A stretch of 64,000 nt of DNA from Nitrospira sp. (GCA_019636835.1 JAHBWU010000010.1:1-64000); one strand, 5' to 3'; positions 8,377 through 17,257 are shown, numbered from the stretch's first letter. Numbers and translations are program-made. Notes: generated by a model not told the origin, from the letters alone.

Positions 8377-8458
8377 ACTCTCATCGAGAGTACTATTAGT
8401 TCGAGCATCTCCATGGCTCGAACACTACATATTACACCACTCTTTCAACAGGCTTCAA
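8377..8458 (-). promoter_or_regulatory. htrA promoter and hairpin leader/operator
   Basis: Minus-strand promoter candidate: TTGAAG (8453-8458), 18-base spacer, TAATAT (8429-8434). At or just after the expected start point lies a perfect 8-bp inverted repeat GTTCGAGC/GCTCGAAC with a 9-base gap (8399-8423), then a second hairpin ACTCTC-ATC-GAGAGT (8377-8391) just ahead of the ribosome site. The 8-9-8 geometry resembles CIRCE-type operators, though the sequence is different. Confidence 0.5.
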
Positions 8459-8509
8459 AGAGGAAAAGTCCTCACCTACTCAAGCTGCCGGGCGGTTGCT
8501 TTCACCTCA

Positions 8510-10402
8510 ATGTTTCCAGTACGGTGGCGCACGCCCCAAGCGAGATTTGTTACCATAGGCCAGGCATTGATCCCAACAAAACCGTTCAATCGTAGGGGAC
8601 ATGCGGCAGGGGCATGGATCGGATGCGCGCTCCTCTTTCTTGCCGCTTGCGTCAAACCTCTGGAATTTCCTCCGCTGGGGGACCCGTTACCCGCCAGTGC
8701 CAAGCTTGAAATTTCCCCATCGATCAAAGAACTGACGATTCGTTACAGCGATTCCTGCGGCCAGCTCCAGGAAATTCCGCTGGGAGATCGAATCCAAGAG
8801 GCCTTACAGGAAGGCATTCATCGAACGTTCAAAACGGCATTTGACGAAGGCACCAGCGACACCTCCCCGCCTGATTATGTCATTCAGGTCGACCTTGTTG
8901 ATTCATCGTTCGACATCAATAAGGGGGCATTGTATGACCGGGCCCCCGCCGTTTTACACCTCAACGCCATCGCTCGCATCCACGACCGAAGGGGAGCGTT
9001 GCTCCGTCAGACGGACATCAAGATCGCCCGTCAGGAGCGATTGCGGCTCGAACAGCTCTCGAAAAACTGCGACTATATGATCGAGCCCTTCGTCCGCGAC
9101 GCCGTCATCGATTTTGCGACACGTGTCTCTCTGAATGCCAGACTCGCTGCCGGTGGACAGGAACCCATTGCTTCGCTGGAGCAGAACCAGACGTCGGTCG
9201 GAAATGGGGGAACGTCTTCGGCTTCAACCTCGTCGGTTCTTCGATTCAAAGCCATGCTCCTCGATGAGAACAGTAATCTGATTTTTGAAGGCGGCGAGCA
9301 TGTGCGGGTTCGTGTCGATGTGGTCAATGCGGGAACACGCTCCGTTGAGAATGTGTCGGCTTCTCTCACCGGAACTCCGTCGATCATCGAGCAATTCCCT
9401 GCAGCGACGCTGCCGATCCAGTCACTACAAGCGGGCCAGACGAAATCCCTCGAGTTCATCGCCACTCTCCCTCCGACCAAACAGGCCCAACAAGCTGTGA
9501 TCCATGTTACAGTGGCCGAATCGGGAGGAGCCGCGGCGCCGCCCCAAACCCTTTCGTTGACCATTCAGCCGTCCGGTACCGGCACGGACGACGTGAACCA
9601 AATTCCCGCGCCGGCGTTGGGCTTTCAACAGCCTCAGACCTACCTCATCTCTATCGGGGTCGGTTCCTATCGAGATACCAAGCTCACACCCCGCCGCTAC
9701 GCCGCAACGGATGCGGAGACCGTCGCCGCCTATTTTCAGTCGCTTGGCGGCATACCCCCGTCGAATATCCGGCTGTTGCGAAACCAGAAGGCACTCCGTG
9801 CCGATATCAACGAAGTATTGTTCGGCTGGCTCCCACAACATGCGGACAAGAATGCCGTCGTGATCGTCTATTTTTCGGGACAAGCGATGGTGACGCCGAC
9901 CGGCGATATCTTGCTGGCTCTTTATGACGGAAGTGCGGCAGACTCGACCCGACTTTACCCACTCAATGATTTTGAGTCAGCCTTCGCCAGGCTCAAGGCC
10001 AAGCATGTCATCTTCTTGTTCGACGGGACGGTGTCCAGACTGCGCGGTGATGCCAAGGGAAAGACTGCTTCACCCCATTGGGAACTTGGTGGAGGGAACA
10101 GTCTCGCACTGATCGGGGGCGAAGACTTTACGAAGGGGCTGGAAGACGACCAACACCGCCACAGCCTATTCACCTACTACCTCTTGAAAGGACTCCGAGG
10201 CGAGGCCGATACCAACCGCAACGGGACAGTCACATTCGGAGAACTTGCCGGCTACGTGCGTCAAAAAGTCGCCTGGGCGGCAAAGTCACAGTTCAATCAG
10301 GAGCAACGCCCCTTGCTGCTTCCACCGCTCAAGCCGGACGACGCGGCCGGCTCGCTTGTCCTGACTGCCCTTCCTTCGCTCACCTCGTCGGAAGGGCCAT
10401 AA
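8510..10402 (+). CDS. lipoprotein with CARDB-like and inactive caspase-like (C14) domains
   Basis: Predicted lipoprotein of 630 residues (lipobox LAAC, Cys47). A TTG at 8567 would give a more normal signal peptide starting just before an Arg-Arg pair. Residues ~60-200 form an unrecognised domain, ~240-345 look like a CARDB-type beta domain, and ~375-600 like a caspase/metacaspase fold. The catalytic His position reads YFSGQ (Gln458 in place of His) and the catalytic Cys strand reads FDGTVSR (504-510) rather than D-x-C-H-S-G, so peptidase activity is not expected. An EF-hand loop D567-x-N-x-N-G-x-V-x-x-x-E578 follows. It may act as an envelope scaffold (inference). Confidence 0.72.
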   Translation: MFPVRWRTPQARFVTIGQALIPTKPFNRRGHAAGAWIGCALLFLAACVKPLEFPPLGDPLPASAKLEISPSIKELTIRYSDSCGQLQEIPLGDRIQEALQEGIHRTFKTAFDEGTSDTSPPDYVIQVDLVDSSFDINKGALYDRAPAVLHLNAIARIHDRRGALLRQTDIKIARQERLRLEQLSKNCDYMIEPFVRDAVIDFATRVSLNARLAAGGQEPIASLEQNQTSVGNGGTSSASTSSVLRFKAMLLDENSNLIFEGGEHVRVRVDVVNAGTRSVENVSASLTGTPSIIEQFPAATLPIQSLQAGQTKSLEFIATLPPTKQAQQAVIHVTVAESGGAAAPPQTLSLTIQPSGTGTDDVNQIPAPALGFQQPQTYLISIGVGSYRDTKLTPRRYAATDAETVAAYFQSLGGIPPSNIRLLRNQKALRADINEVLFGWLPQHADKNAVVIVYFSGQAMVTPTGDILLALYDGSAADSTRLYPLNDFESAFARLKAKHVIFLFDGTVSRLRGDAKGKTASPHWELGGGNSLALIGGEDFTKGLEDDQHRHSLFTYYLLKGLRGEADTNRNGTVTFGELAGYVRQKVAWAAKSQFNQEQRPLLLPPLKPDDAAGSLVLTALPSLTSSEGP

Positions 10403-10820
10403 TTCTCGCGATGCATAACGGTTCGGTGGCCAGTGGCTCAATGGCACCGCTCGCTGCCCTTTCCATGTTTGGCAGGCCAGTCATCATGGCAGAAATTCAA
10501 GCAATAGCCGTCGCCCTAATGAGGCAATACGCACGCCTCAAGGTTCATGTTTACAGGGACTATCAATTTGCGAGGGATTGGACCATTCCATCTGTATTTT
10601 TTTGTTACGTCGAGAATCGAACCGACTCTTGGATGTTCCAAAAATCAATCTGTCGTGCCAGGGTCAAAGCTTTGAGGGTATCGGTTGCCTGCTACGATTT
10701 GGATAGGGCACATCATCTATAAGCTACAAGCCCATACCCAGCGCGGGTGAAGAATTCTTTTCTTGCTGTCTGCCTTGCATGGTCATCGAGAGAATAATAG
10801 CTACACCGTTGCAGCAATGG
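10403..10820. other. 418-bp intergenic stretch, no gene recognised
   Basis: Lies between the convergent ends of the caspase-like lipoprotein gene and the kinase gene. It is more AT-rich than its flanks. No convincing reading frame, terminator or RNA was found. A T-arm-like segment near 10608-10630 does not extend to a full tRNA. Confidence 0.5.
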
Positions 10821-12743
10821 TCATAGCGCCTTCAGGGATGCTTCGGCAAGTTGTAGCTGGTGCCAACACCGTTCCAGAACCGGCATAAGGCGTGCTCGTG
10901 CAGCAGATATGTCAGATGACAGCCAGCGCAGTTGTTCAGGACCTTGTCGAAGAATGCTACTCAACCCTACCTGCTCGGCATCGAGCTCGCGATCGAGCTC
11001 GTCGATATCCGCCTGATTCACAGGTTCATTGGGATTGAAGCGAAAATTTTGCTCATGACCTTTTCGCCACTTGAGCAGTTCGCTGTTTAATTTTCGCCCA
11101 AACCCTGGTATGTCAATCCCGCCACGTTTAATATCCGCGGCTGTCTCGATCCCATAACTCGCCAGCATGGCGGTTCGGCTAGGCCCAATCCCCGGGATGT
11201 CTCCGCGATCTATTCGAAACCGGTCAAGATAGCGATCCAGTTGCCGCCCATGACGCTTCCCTTCCAGCTTTGCGATGCCCTGCTGCCTTTTCCTCGGCAG
11301 ATCCACCAACTGCCGTTTTGCTTTCTCCAGATCGTCTAACTTCCCACGGAATACCGACTGACTCGCTTCCCGCTTCCACCGAGCGATGGCATCTTCCCAT
11401 TCGTTCTTTGCTGTTGTGAGGACTCGCTCAGCCTGCAGCCGTTCTTCGCTTGATGCACGAGGCCATATAGCATAAGCAATAATCAACGCGGCGAGACCCC
11501 ACCAACCACTACCGCCCTTCGGATCAGCGTTGCATGCGGCAATGCCAAGAAGAACGATGGCGCAACCGATGAGCTTCCGGAATACATACGCAATCTTGCG
11601 GACAGATGAGACGGCGGTAAGCTGCCCAGGACGTTCTGATGGCAATGTAGGGTCCGGACCAGGCCCAGGGACTACAACAATCGTCTCCCAAAGAGCATCG
11701 ATATCGACAGTGCCAGTGAATCGATTGACAATAACTCGCTGTCCAAATAACCGAACGCCTGTCTTCTTTTCAACTGAGCACCAAGGACACGCAGGTAATG
11801 ACTGGAGGTAATGGTGCCATTTTGCAGAGCTGCAAACACGCAAGCTGTTCTCAAGTTGAACGAGGGCATCGATCCACTTCTCGGCCTTCGGACGCCCCCC
11901 ATGATTGCCTGCCCGCTCAAAGGTTCTAATAAACAGGTCAGAGATAGTCCTGCCCATGGTGTCCAACGGAATTGTTCCTGGTGGCCGTTCCATTTGATTC
12001 GCTTGGCGATCTGGTCCATACGCAAACCGGTTTTCGGCCACGGCTTTCTCAATCGGCATGTCCCCATGACCTAAAAAACGGCCAGCGAACGGATGCCGTC
12101 CCATATAGACGAGATGAAAGAGTAGAACCGCTAGGCCAAACATGTCGTGGTTGGGCGTTCGGATCAGGCCCCGCAACGGTTTGCCATGGAGTTCAGGTGC
12201 TGTAAACAATGGGACACCGACATCACAGGAAAATGCGGTCGCACCTTGGCCGACCTGGAATGAATCACAATCAATTAACATGACGGTGCCGTCAGGCCCG
12301 ACCAACAGATTGCCGTGATTGACGTCGCCGATCACGTGACCATGCTCATGAACCCTCGCGAAGGCTCGGGCGATGTTGGTTCCGACATGGACAAGGAATC
12401 GGAAATCGGTTTGAGGAAACGCATCGACCCGGCTTTTCGGACTGTACAGTTCATGAATGTCCCGCCTCGCGGCAATCCGAGGCATGACAAACCCGCGCAG
12501 CTTTTGGTAAGCATCGATCAACAGATCAATGGGCCAGGCGGCAATCTTCAACAAGGTAGGAGTCGACGTGCCTACCATCATTGTAAGTTTTTGGACCTTC
12601 TTGGGCTCGAGCTCTTTCAGGTATAGCTTCGCGACGCGGTCAGGACTTTCTGGGAGGGCAAAGATAACACCCTCACCTCCCCGACCAATTTCTTGTCCAA
12701 GGACCACGGTGACCCCTGAGCGGGCCAATCTGAGCTTTGTCAT
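10821..12743 (-). CDS. Ser/Thr kinase-like protein with membrane segments and helix-hairpin-helix domain
   Basis: 640-residue kinase of a VWA/PP2C/kinase triad. The N-terminal kinase domain has a Gly-rich loop GRGGEGVIF (~20-28), a Lys in RVAKLY, a catalytic loop HVIGDVNHGNLLV and a metal-binding IDCDSFQV in place of DFG, as in this kinase subfamily. A CPWC pair near residue 320 may be half of a zinc site. Two hydrophobic segments (~390-430) suggest membrane anchoring. A Lys/Arg-rich coiled region leads to HhH motifs IPGIGPSRT and IPGFGRK (~520-555), usually DNA- or protein-binding. Its start overlaps the phosphatase stop (ATGA). Targets are unknown. Confidence 0.8.
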   Translation of the reverse strand: MTKLRLARSGVTVVLGQEIGRGGEGVIFALPESPDRVAKLYLKELEPKKVQKLTMMVGTSTPTLLKIAAWPIDLLIDAYQKLRGFVMPRIAARRDIHELYSPKSRVDAFPQTDFRFLVHVGTNIARAFARVHEHGHVIGDVNHGNLLVGPDGTVMLIDCDSFQVGQGATAFSCDVGVPLFTAPELHGKPLRGLIRTPNHDMFGLAVLLFHLVYMGRHPFAGRFLGHGDMPIEKAVAENRFAYGPDRQANQMERPPGTIPLDTMGRTISDLFIRTFERAGNHGGRPKAEKWIDALVQLENSLRVCSSAKWHHYLQSLPACPWCSVEKKTGVRLFGQRVIVNRFTGTVDIDALWETIVVVPGPGPDPTLPSERPGQLTAVSSVRKIAYVFRKLIGCAIVLLGIAACNADPKGGSGWWGLAALIIAYAIWPRASSEERLQAERVLTTAKNEWEDAIARWKREASQSVFRGKLDDLEKAKRQLVDLPRKRQQGIAKLEGKRHGRQLDRYLDRFRIDRGDIPGIGPSRTAMLASYGIETAADIKRGGIDIPGFGRKLNSELLKWRKGHEQNFRFNPNEPVNQADIDELDRELDAEQVGLSSILRQGPEQLRWLSSDISAARARLMPVLERCWHQLQLAEASLKAL

Positions 12744-13507
12744 ATAGAAGCGCCCGTTGGTCGACGTGTTGCCAAAATGATGGATACATCGTCGTCGGTA
12801 CGGGAGGAGATTGGCTCGCTGGCGAGATAATCTTTCAATGAATCGGAGAAGGTTTTGATTTCGTCAGATCCCTGCTCGAGCACGAGGGATCGAAACATGC
12901 CATTAAAAAACGGCTGATGGACCGTCTGATCGGCATAGCGCAAGGCAAGACACTCGAGGCCGTCAGACATGAGAGCAAGATCTGTGATAGGCCCGGGAAA
13001 GCCCTCGACCTCAAGGCGTTGGGTTGCGGCCGGATCTGTAAGAAAAAAGGTGGTATTCGTGTATTCACCGCGCTGCGGCCAGAGAATCCAGGCCCACTCT
13101 TCATGGTCGCGCTTGACGACGATGACACCATCACCGATCTGTGCGGCAGCACCACCTTCATTGGTGAGAACGACAGCGAGGAGCGTGGAGGCATACTGAC
13201 GGATATCCTGTTGGTCCCGTTCCGCAACGGCGATAACTGCTTGGCGTGCTTCTCCGACCGCGTCCTGCACGAGAGATTTGAGATCAGTAGCTCCTTCGTT
13301 CAGAGACTTATGCAGGGAGGAAAGCACCGTGAGAACCGCTGTCTCAGCCCCGACCTCTCCGCGTACGGCTGACCCGGCTCCATCAGCGAGGGCTGCAATC
13401 AGGGTTCCATTGGCCAGGAGTTGTACGCCGAATCGGTCTTGACACGGGAGTCCGCTCTTCAGATGAGAACGCCCAGTGGCCCGCGCTGCAGCCCATCGCC
13501 ACACCAT
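12740..13507 (-). CDS. PP2C-family protein phosphatase
   Basis: Metal-dependent Ser/Thr phosphatase of 255 residues. Visible motifs are ADGAGSA (metal-binding Asp), QIGDGVIVV, LMSDGLE and C-terminal RTDDDVSII, in the order expected for PPM enzymes. The ATG at 13507 lies 4 bases after the VWA-gene stop; an upstream in-frame start (13618) would overlap the VWA gene and adds no PP2C sequence. It presumably opposes the kinase encoded directly downstream. Confidence 0.88.
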   Translation of the reverse strand: MVWRWAAARATGRSHLKSGLPCQDRFGVQLLANGTLIAALADGAGSAVRGEVGAETAVLTVLSSLHKSLNEGATDLKSLVQDAVGEARQAVIAVAERDQQDIRQYASTLLAVVLTNEGGAAAQIGDGVIVVKRDHEEWAWILWPQRGEYTNTTFFLTDPAATQRLEVEGFPGPITDLALMSDGLECLALRYADQTVHQPFFNGMFRSLVLEQGSDEIKTFSDSLKDYLASEPISSRTDDDVSIILATRRPTGASI

Positions 13508-13511
13508 AATC

Positions 13512-14189
13512 TCAGCCAGCGACGGCCCAGCCGTCCGGTGCGGTTGGATTAGCGAGCGGCACCTTATCTCCAGGTTGAGACCGGGAAATACTACCCAGAG
13601 AGTTCGAGAGCCAGACAAACAATTCTCTGAACGACAGACCTTTGAGCATTAGGGGTTCTCGCACGGCTATCTGTTTGAGCTTACCCATGTCTGCACCCTC
13701 CACACCGACCGCGTAGAACATAAAGTTCTTCGACATTTCGCCTTCTTTTAAGGCAGCAGTTGCAGCCGTTACTTCGTCGGTGGGCCCTCCATCGGTAATG
13801 AGGAAAATCCAGGGGCGGTAGTACCCGACACCGTTCGCCTTATACGTTGCTTTGCGATCACTGATCATTGAGATAGCTGTTTGAATGGCAGCTCCCATGG
13901 GGGTATCCGCATCGGCCACCAGCGTAGGAGGATGAAAGGTGTCTGCTGTAACGAAATGCTGGATAGTCTGTACTGGACCGAAGGTCACAATCGCCACCTC
14001 GACCCGCTTGGCAGCCATTGCATCGGAGCGCAATTCGTCCGCAAAGATTTCGAGACCCTTGTTTAGTTCAACAATCTTTGCACCTCGCATGGACGCTGAC
14101 GTGTCAAGGAGAAGAATGCATGGACAGCGTGGTTCCGGATTGTCAGCAAATTCAACACCACCAAACGGTACCTGATCAAGTGTGGACAT
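13512..14189 (-). CDS. VWA-domain protein, TerY-like
   Basis: Single von Willebrand A domain protein, 225 residues, cytoplasmic (no signal peptide). The MIDAS motif DTSAS is near residues 29-33, with the second metal loop Thr in DTPMG and the third Asp in [10 protein letters not shown], so the metal site is intact. A strong ribosome site AGGAGG precedes the ATG. First gene of the VWA-PP2C-kinase operon. In published comparative work such triads are called TerY-P and were proposed as phosphorylation switches; here no ter genes are adjacent. Confidence 0.85.
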   Translation of the reverse strand: MSTLDQVPFGGVEFADNPEPRCPCILLLDTSASMRGAKIVELNKGLEIFADELRSDAMAAKRVEVAIVTFGPVQTIQHFVTADTFHPPTLVADADTPMGAAIQTAISMISDRKATYKANGVGYYRPWIFLITDGGPTDEVTAATAALKEGEMSKNFMFYAVGVEGADMGKLKQIAVREPLMLKGLSFRELFVWLSNSLGSISRSQPGDKVPLANPTAPDGWAVAG

Positions 14190-14457
14190 AAGGAAAGCAC
14201 CTCCTGTAGAAGTATGGTGGGCAGATAGAGCCGCTAATGTACCGCATTTTAGTTGTAAGTTCTAATGTTCTGGAGAAGAGCATATACGGAGTCGGATCTT
14301 GAATTGTGGCATGGCGCAGGAATACCGTTCCAGCTTTGCCATCCGACATCTCCCGCACACGCCACGCCCTCCAACCGCAATTCCTATTGCCATCGGCTGA
14401 CGGACCACCGCCACTTTCTTACAAGTTCTTCTTACGCTGGAACCTGACTCCTCACGC
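14190..14457. other. divergent intergenic region between VWA operon and toxin-antitoxin pair
   Basis: Divergent control region of about 350 bp between the VWA gene and the antitoxin gene. Apart from the promoter/operator on its right edge (14458-14498) and the ribosome site of the VWA gene, no conserved gene or RNA is recognisable. Confidence 0.4.
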
Positions 14458-14498
14458 TTGACCTCCTAAAATGTCTGCTGTACCATTTGTACAATTTG
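14458..14498 (+). promoter_or_regulatory. toxin-antitoxin promoter with overlapping palindrome
   Basis: TTGACC (14458-14463), a 17-base spacer and TACCAT (14481-14486), followed immediately by the palindrome TTGTACAA (14487-14494) within a partly symmetric ATTTGTACAATT. The palindrome sits at the expected start point, a usual place for autoregulation by an antitoxin-toxin complex. Confidence 0.5.
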
Positions 14499-14540
14499 TT
14501 CAGTTAGGGTCTTCCGAGCCTCTTATTAAGGGAGAGCGCC

Positions 14541-14795
14541 ATGGCCCATCTGCCTGCCAGTAAAGCGAGACAGGGATTTGCGGATACGATCAACCGTGCA
14601 GCATACGGGAAAGAGCGTGTCGTGGTGCGTCGAAGGGGAAAAGACATCGCCGCTGTGGTGCCGATTGATGATTTGCGGCTACTCGAAGAATTGGAAGATC
14701 GGATCGACCTCGCCGACGCACGGGCCGCTCTGGCTGAGACGAAGAAAAAGGGAGCAAAATCACTCGATGTGATTCTGAAAGACCTTGGCCTTTAG
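14541..14795 (+). CDS. antitoxin, Phd/YefM family
   Basis: 84-residue antitoxin. The N-terminus (LPASKARQGFADTINRA) matches the Phd/YefM DNA-binding fold, followed by VVVRRRGKDIAAVVPIDD and an acidic helical C-terminus that would wrap the toxin. It should neutralise the RelE-type toxin encoded 9 bases downstream and repress the shared promoter. Confidence 0.9.
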   Translation: MAHLPASKARQGFADTINRAAYGKERVVVRRRGKDIAAVVPIDDLRLLEELEDRIDLADARAALAETKKKGAKSLDVILKDLGL

Positions 14796-14804
14796 TCCTT
14801 CCCG

Positions 14805-15062
14805 ATGGCCTACTCAATCCTCCTCGCCCCGCCCGCCGAACGTCAACTCAAGTCTCTTACCGACTCGATTCAGAAACGCATCGTCAAACGGCTCAAGTCA
14901 CTCCGTGAAAATCCGCGGCCGCAGGGCGTGAAGAAACTGGTCGGAGAAGAGGACCTCTATCGAATCCGAGAAGGTGATTACCGGATCATCTACACGATTC
15001 AAGATAAGGAGCTCATAGTCCTCATCGTCAAGATCGGCGACCGCAAAGAAGTTTACCGCTGA
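14805..15062 (+). CDS. RelE/ParE-family toxin
   Basis: 85-residue toxin of the RelE superfamily. It starts with a beta strand and a basic helix pair (AERQLKSLTDSIQKRIVKRLKSL), then the core LVGEEDLYRIREGDYRIIYTI and the end strand IVLIVKIGDRKEVYR, with the Arg and Tyr residues common in ribosome-dependent RelE mRNA interferases. Expected to cleave mRNA when the antitoxin is degraded; activity untested. Confidence 0.9.
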   Translation: MAYSILLAPPAERQLKSLTDSIQKRIVKRLKSLRENPRPQGVKKLVGEEDLYRIREGDYRIIYTIQDKELIVLIVKIGDRKEVYR

Positions 15063-15169
15063 GAAGAGAGCCACGCCCGTCAGCCTCTTCTTCTCCACCA
15101 GCATCCGTGTGAACCACTATGCTGACGTCTTGCCCTCATTCCAACCTATCGTCGCTTCGCGCCAAAAAA

Positions 15170-15199
15170 GGAGGGTGGGGAGTTGCCTCCCCACCCTCC
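15170..15199 (-). terminator. intrinsic terminator of the PPC-like protein gene
   Basis: A perfect 13-bp stem GGAGGGTGGGGAG/CTCCCCACCCTCC with TTGC loop, flanked on the minus strand by a run of six T. It also lies after the toxin gene on the plus strand, but lacks a U-tract in that direction. Nearly the same hairpin recurs at 17402-17434. Confidence 0.9.
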
Positions 15200-15219
15200 T
15201 TCGACCTGTAACCATCTCA

Positions 15220-15243
15220 GCAGAAGCGATGGCTCGCTTCTGC
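15220..15243. repeat. 10-bp hairpin after the PPC-like gene
   Basis: Perfect inverted repeat GCAGAAGCGA-TGGC-TCGCTTCTGC between the gene stop (15257) and the terminator. No T-run follows. It may block 3' exonucleases on the minus-strand transcript (inference). Confidence 0.6.
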
Positions 15244-15256
15244 AGAAACTCCGCTC

Positions 15257-17107
15257 CTATTGACTACTCACCTGTAGTTGAATACTGCCCGTCTCAGACA
15301 ACGCAGGATTTACTGTGACTGTGTACGTGTCTGCTGAAGCCAGTGTGACTGGGTTAAGAGTGAAGCTTGATTCGGAGCTCGTCATCCCGGCTTGCAGGAT
15401 GCCATTCGGGCTATAGAGATTGACGGTCACGCTGCCGAGCTTATTGTTGGTGACCTTGATCGTGGCTAGTTGATTCGCGGTGCCTGTAAACGTATAGCGT
15501 CCATTTTGGCCCGCGCGGCTGACCGTGATCGGCCTTGGCCCCGCATTCATCTTTAATGAATCCGCAACCTCGGTCGAGAGAGTCAAGGTCATTTTCCCGG
15601 TGTAGCTACCGACAGGATCGACGAGAATCGTATATGTGCCGGTGGTCGGCAAGGGGTTTTGATCTTCGAGACCCCCACCGGCCGTACCCACACCCGTTGA
15701 GGCAAGGATGATCCCATCCGATGTCATAAGCGTGACCGCACTGGATGTAATACTCACGGACGAAAGCCCGAGATTCACCCATTGCCCAGCGTTGCCATTG
15801 AACGTATAGCGCGCCGTCTGGCCCACCCTGTTCAGATTAACCGGCACCGAGGCTCCATCGAGTGCGATCGTACCCGTGACGGGAGAAGAAAGGGCGAGCG
15901 TCATACTGCCGGTATAGTTACTAACCGGTTCCACCGCGATGGTGTAAGTCCCTGTTGCGGGCAGAGCCGTCAAGGGATCGAGACTGCCGCCACTTGGACC
16001 GATTGTGGTCGATTCCCATTTACTGCCATCCGGTTTCAGGATGGCCACAGTCGTCATGGGAATTGTCACCCCGGTAAGCCCGAGATTCACCCATTGCCCC
16101 TCCGTCCCGCTGAATGTATAGCGCGCCCGTTGACCCGGCACTGTTAGGGTCGATGTCACAGTCCCTTGATCGATCACGATGCTCCCGGTCAGTTCCGGAG
16201 CATTATAAAGCGCCAGCTTGACCCTCCCGGTGTAACTCAGATCCGATTCAACCAAGACAGCATAGGTTCCCGAAGCCGGAAGGACCTGGCCCGGAATCAT
16301 AGTACCCACCGCACCACCCCCAGAGACAAATGAGATCGGCTTGCCTAACAAACTTCCATCCGGAGCAACAATCGAGACGTACCCGCTTCGGATTGTCACC
16401 TCGCTCAACTGTAAACTCACCGTTTTGCCGCTTTCTCCCGAGAATGTATAACGGGCCTTCTGCCCGGTCCGATTGATATTGGCCGTTACAGCTGAACCGT
16501 GAGGGACAAGATCACCACTGAGCTCGTTTGAAAGCGTGAGCTTGAAACTCCCCGTATACGTAACGTCCGGGTCGATGAAAATTGTATAGGCCCCTGTTAC
16601 CGGCAGTACTTCAAGATCAACGCTAGCGCCGTTCATCTCGCTGGAAGAGATCGCGGCAGCCGAATCGGTCGAAAACTGGTAGGCTGCCATGTCTGTATGC
16701 ACTTTTGTCTGTGAGGAGAGTGGCCGCTCGCCCATCGTCGCATAATAGTTCCTCACTGCGGAGACATGTCGGGGCATCACCCCGCCATCCGGCCGATAGA
16801 CTGACACGTGAAACTGTGTGAGGGTGACACCGCTGAAGCCGATATTGATCCGCTGGCCGGCTGTGCCGTCGAAGACCACCACGCCATTCTTATTCGGAGT
16901 GGCAATTTTCACCGTGACCGGGTCACCGTTGACAGCAATACGACCATTGTATTCGATATCCGCTGCCGCGACGCCTGGCGGTAGGGCAGTATCTCCGGCA
17001 TAACTCCTGTCACTGGTAATACTGGAAATGAGTCCCGCTGAGCCAAGCACAAGCGTGATCATTGCTACTCGTACTCGGCACTTCACCCACGGCCATAGGC
17101 TGTACAT
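15257..17107 (-). CDS. secreted protein of tandem PPC-like beta domains
   Basis: 616-residue exported protein; signal peptide ends near residue 37 (RSYAGD). The rest is about five repeats of ~100 residues, each with a core like GQxARYTFxGxxGQWVNLGLxxV, then a YxPDG-like turn and an end such as LPxTGTYTIxVxPxxxYTGxMTLxLS. This is the pattern of bacterial pre-peptidase C-terminal (PPC) domains, but no peptidase is attached. Repeats 3 and 4 (~315-505) are most alike, suggesting recent internal duplication. GGAGGG precedes the ATG. Possible surface adhesion or binding role; unknown. Confidence 0.75.
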   Translation of the reverse strand: MYSLWPWVKCRVRVAMITLVLGSAGLISSITSDRSYAGDTALPPGVAAADIEYNGRIAVNGDPVTVKIATPNKNGVVVFDGTAGQRINIGFSGVTLTQFHVSVYRPDGGVMPRHVSAVRNYYATMGERPLSSQTKVHTDMAAYQFSTDSAAAISSSEMNGASVDLEVLPVTGAYTIFIDPDVTYTGSFKLTLSNELSGDLVPHGSAVTANINRTGQKARYTFSGESGKTVSLQLSEVTIRSGYVSIVAPDGSLLGKPISFVSGGGAVGTMIPGQVLPASGTYAVLVESDLSYTGRVKLALYNAPELTGSIVIDQGTVTSTLTVPGQRARYTFSGTEGQWVNLGLTGVTIPMTTVAILKPDGSKWESTTIGPSGGSLDPLTALPATGTYTIAVEPVSNYTGSMTLALSSPVTGTIALDGASVPVNLNRVGQTARYTFNGNAGQWVNLGLSSVSITSSAVTLMTSDGIILASTGVGTAGGGLEDQNPLPTTGTYTILVDPVGSYTGKMTLTLSTEVADSLKMNAGPRPITVSRAGQNGRYTFTGTANQLATIKVTNNKLGSVTVNLYSPNGILQAGMTSSESSFTLNPVTLASADTYTVTVNPALSETGSIQLQVSSQ

Positions 17108-17257
17108 AGTCGCCCTCCTATTTGTAAAATCTGACGGCTCTTGGTGATTGTCACCTCGTTTGAGTTTGTCATGCGACCTGGGCTGACGCGCGGACTCTAC
17201 CCTTTTTTGTGTCCGTGACGCAATCCCCTAGACACCCTTTAATAGGGTTATTTGTAC

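Noticed and set aside
8399-8423. Classical CIRCE element upstream of htrA
   Set aside because: The 8-9-8 spacing is similar but the arms do not match the TTAGCACTC consensus, so HrcA control cannot be claimed.
10600-10640. T-arm-like segment with GGTTCGATTC on the minus strand
   Set aside because: No acceptor, D-arm or anticodon stem can be assembled around it, so it is not a tRNA and too weak to call a tRNA remnant or attachment site.
10078-10722. 214-codon plus-strand frame overlapping the end of the caspase-like gene
   Set aside because: It is a shifted frame within a better-supported gene; its part beyond 10402 has no resemblance to any family.
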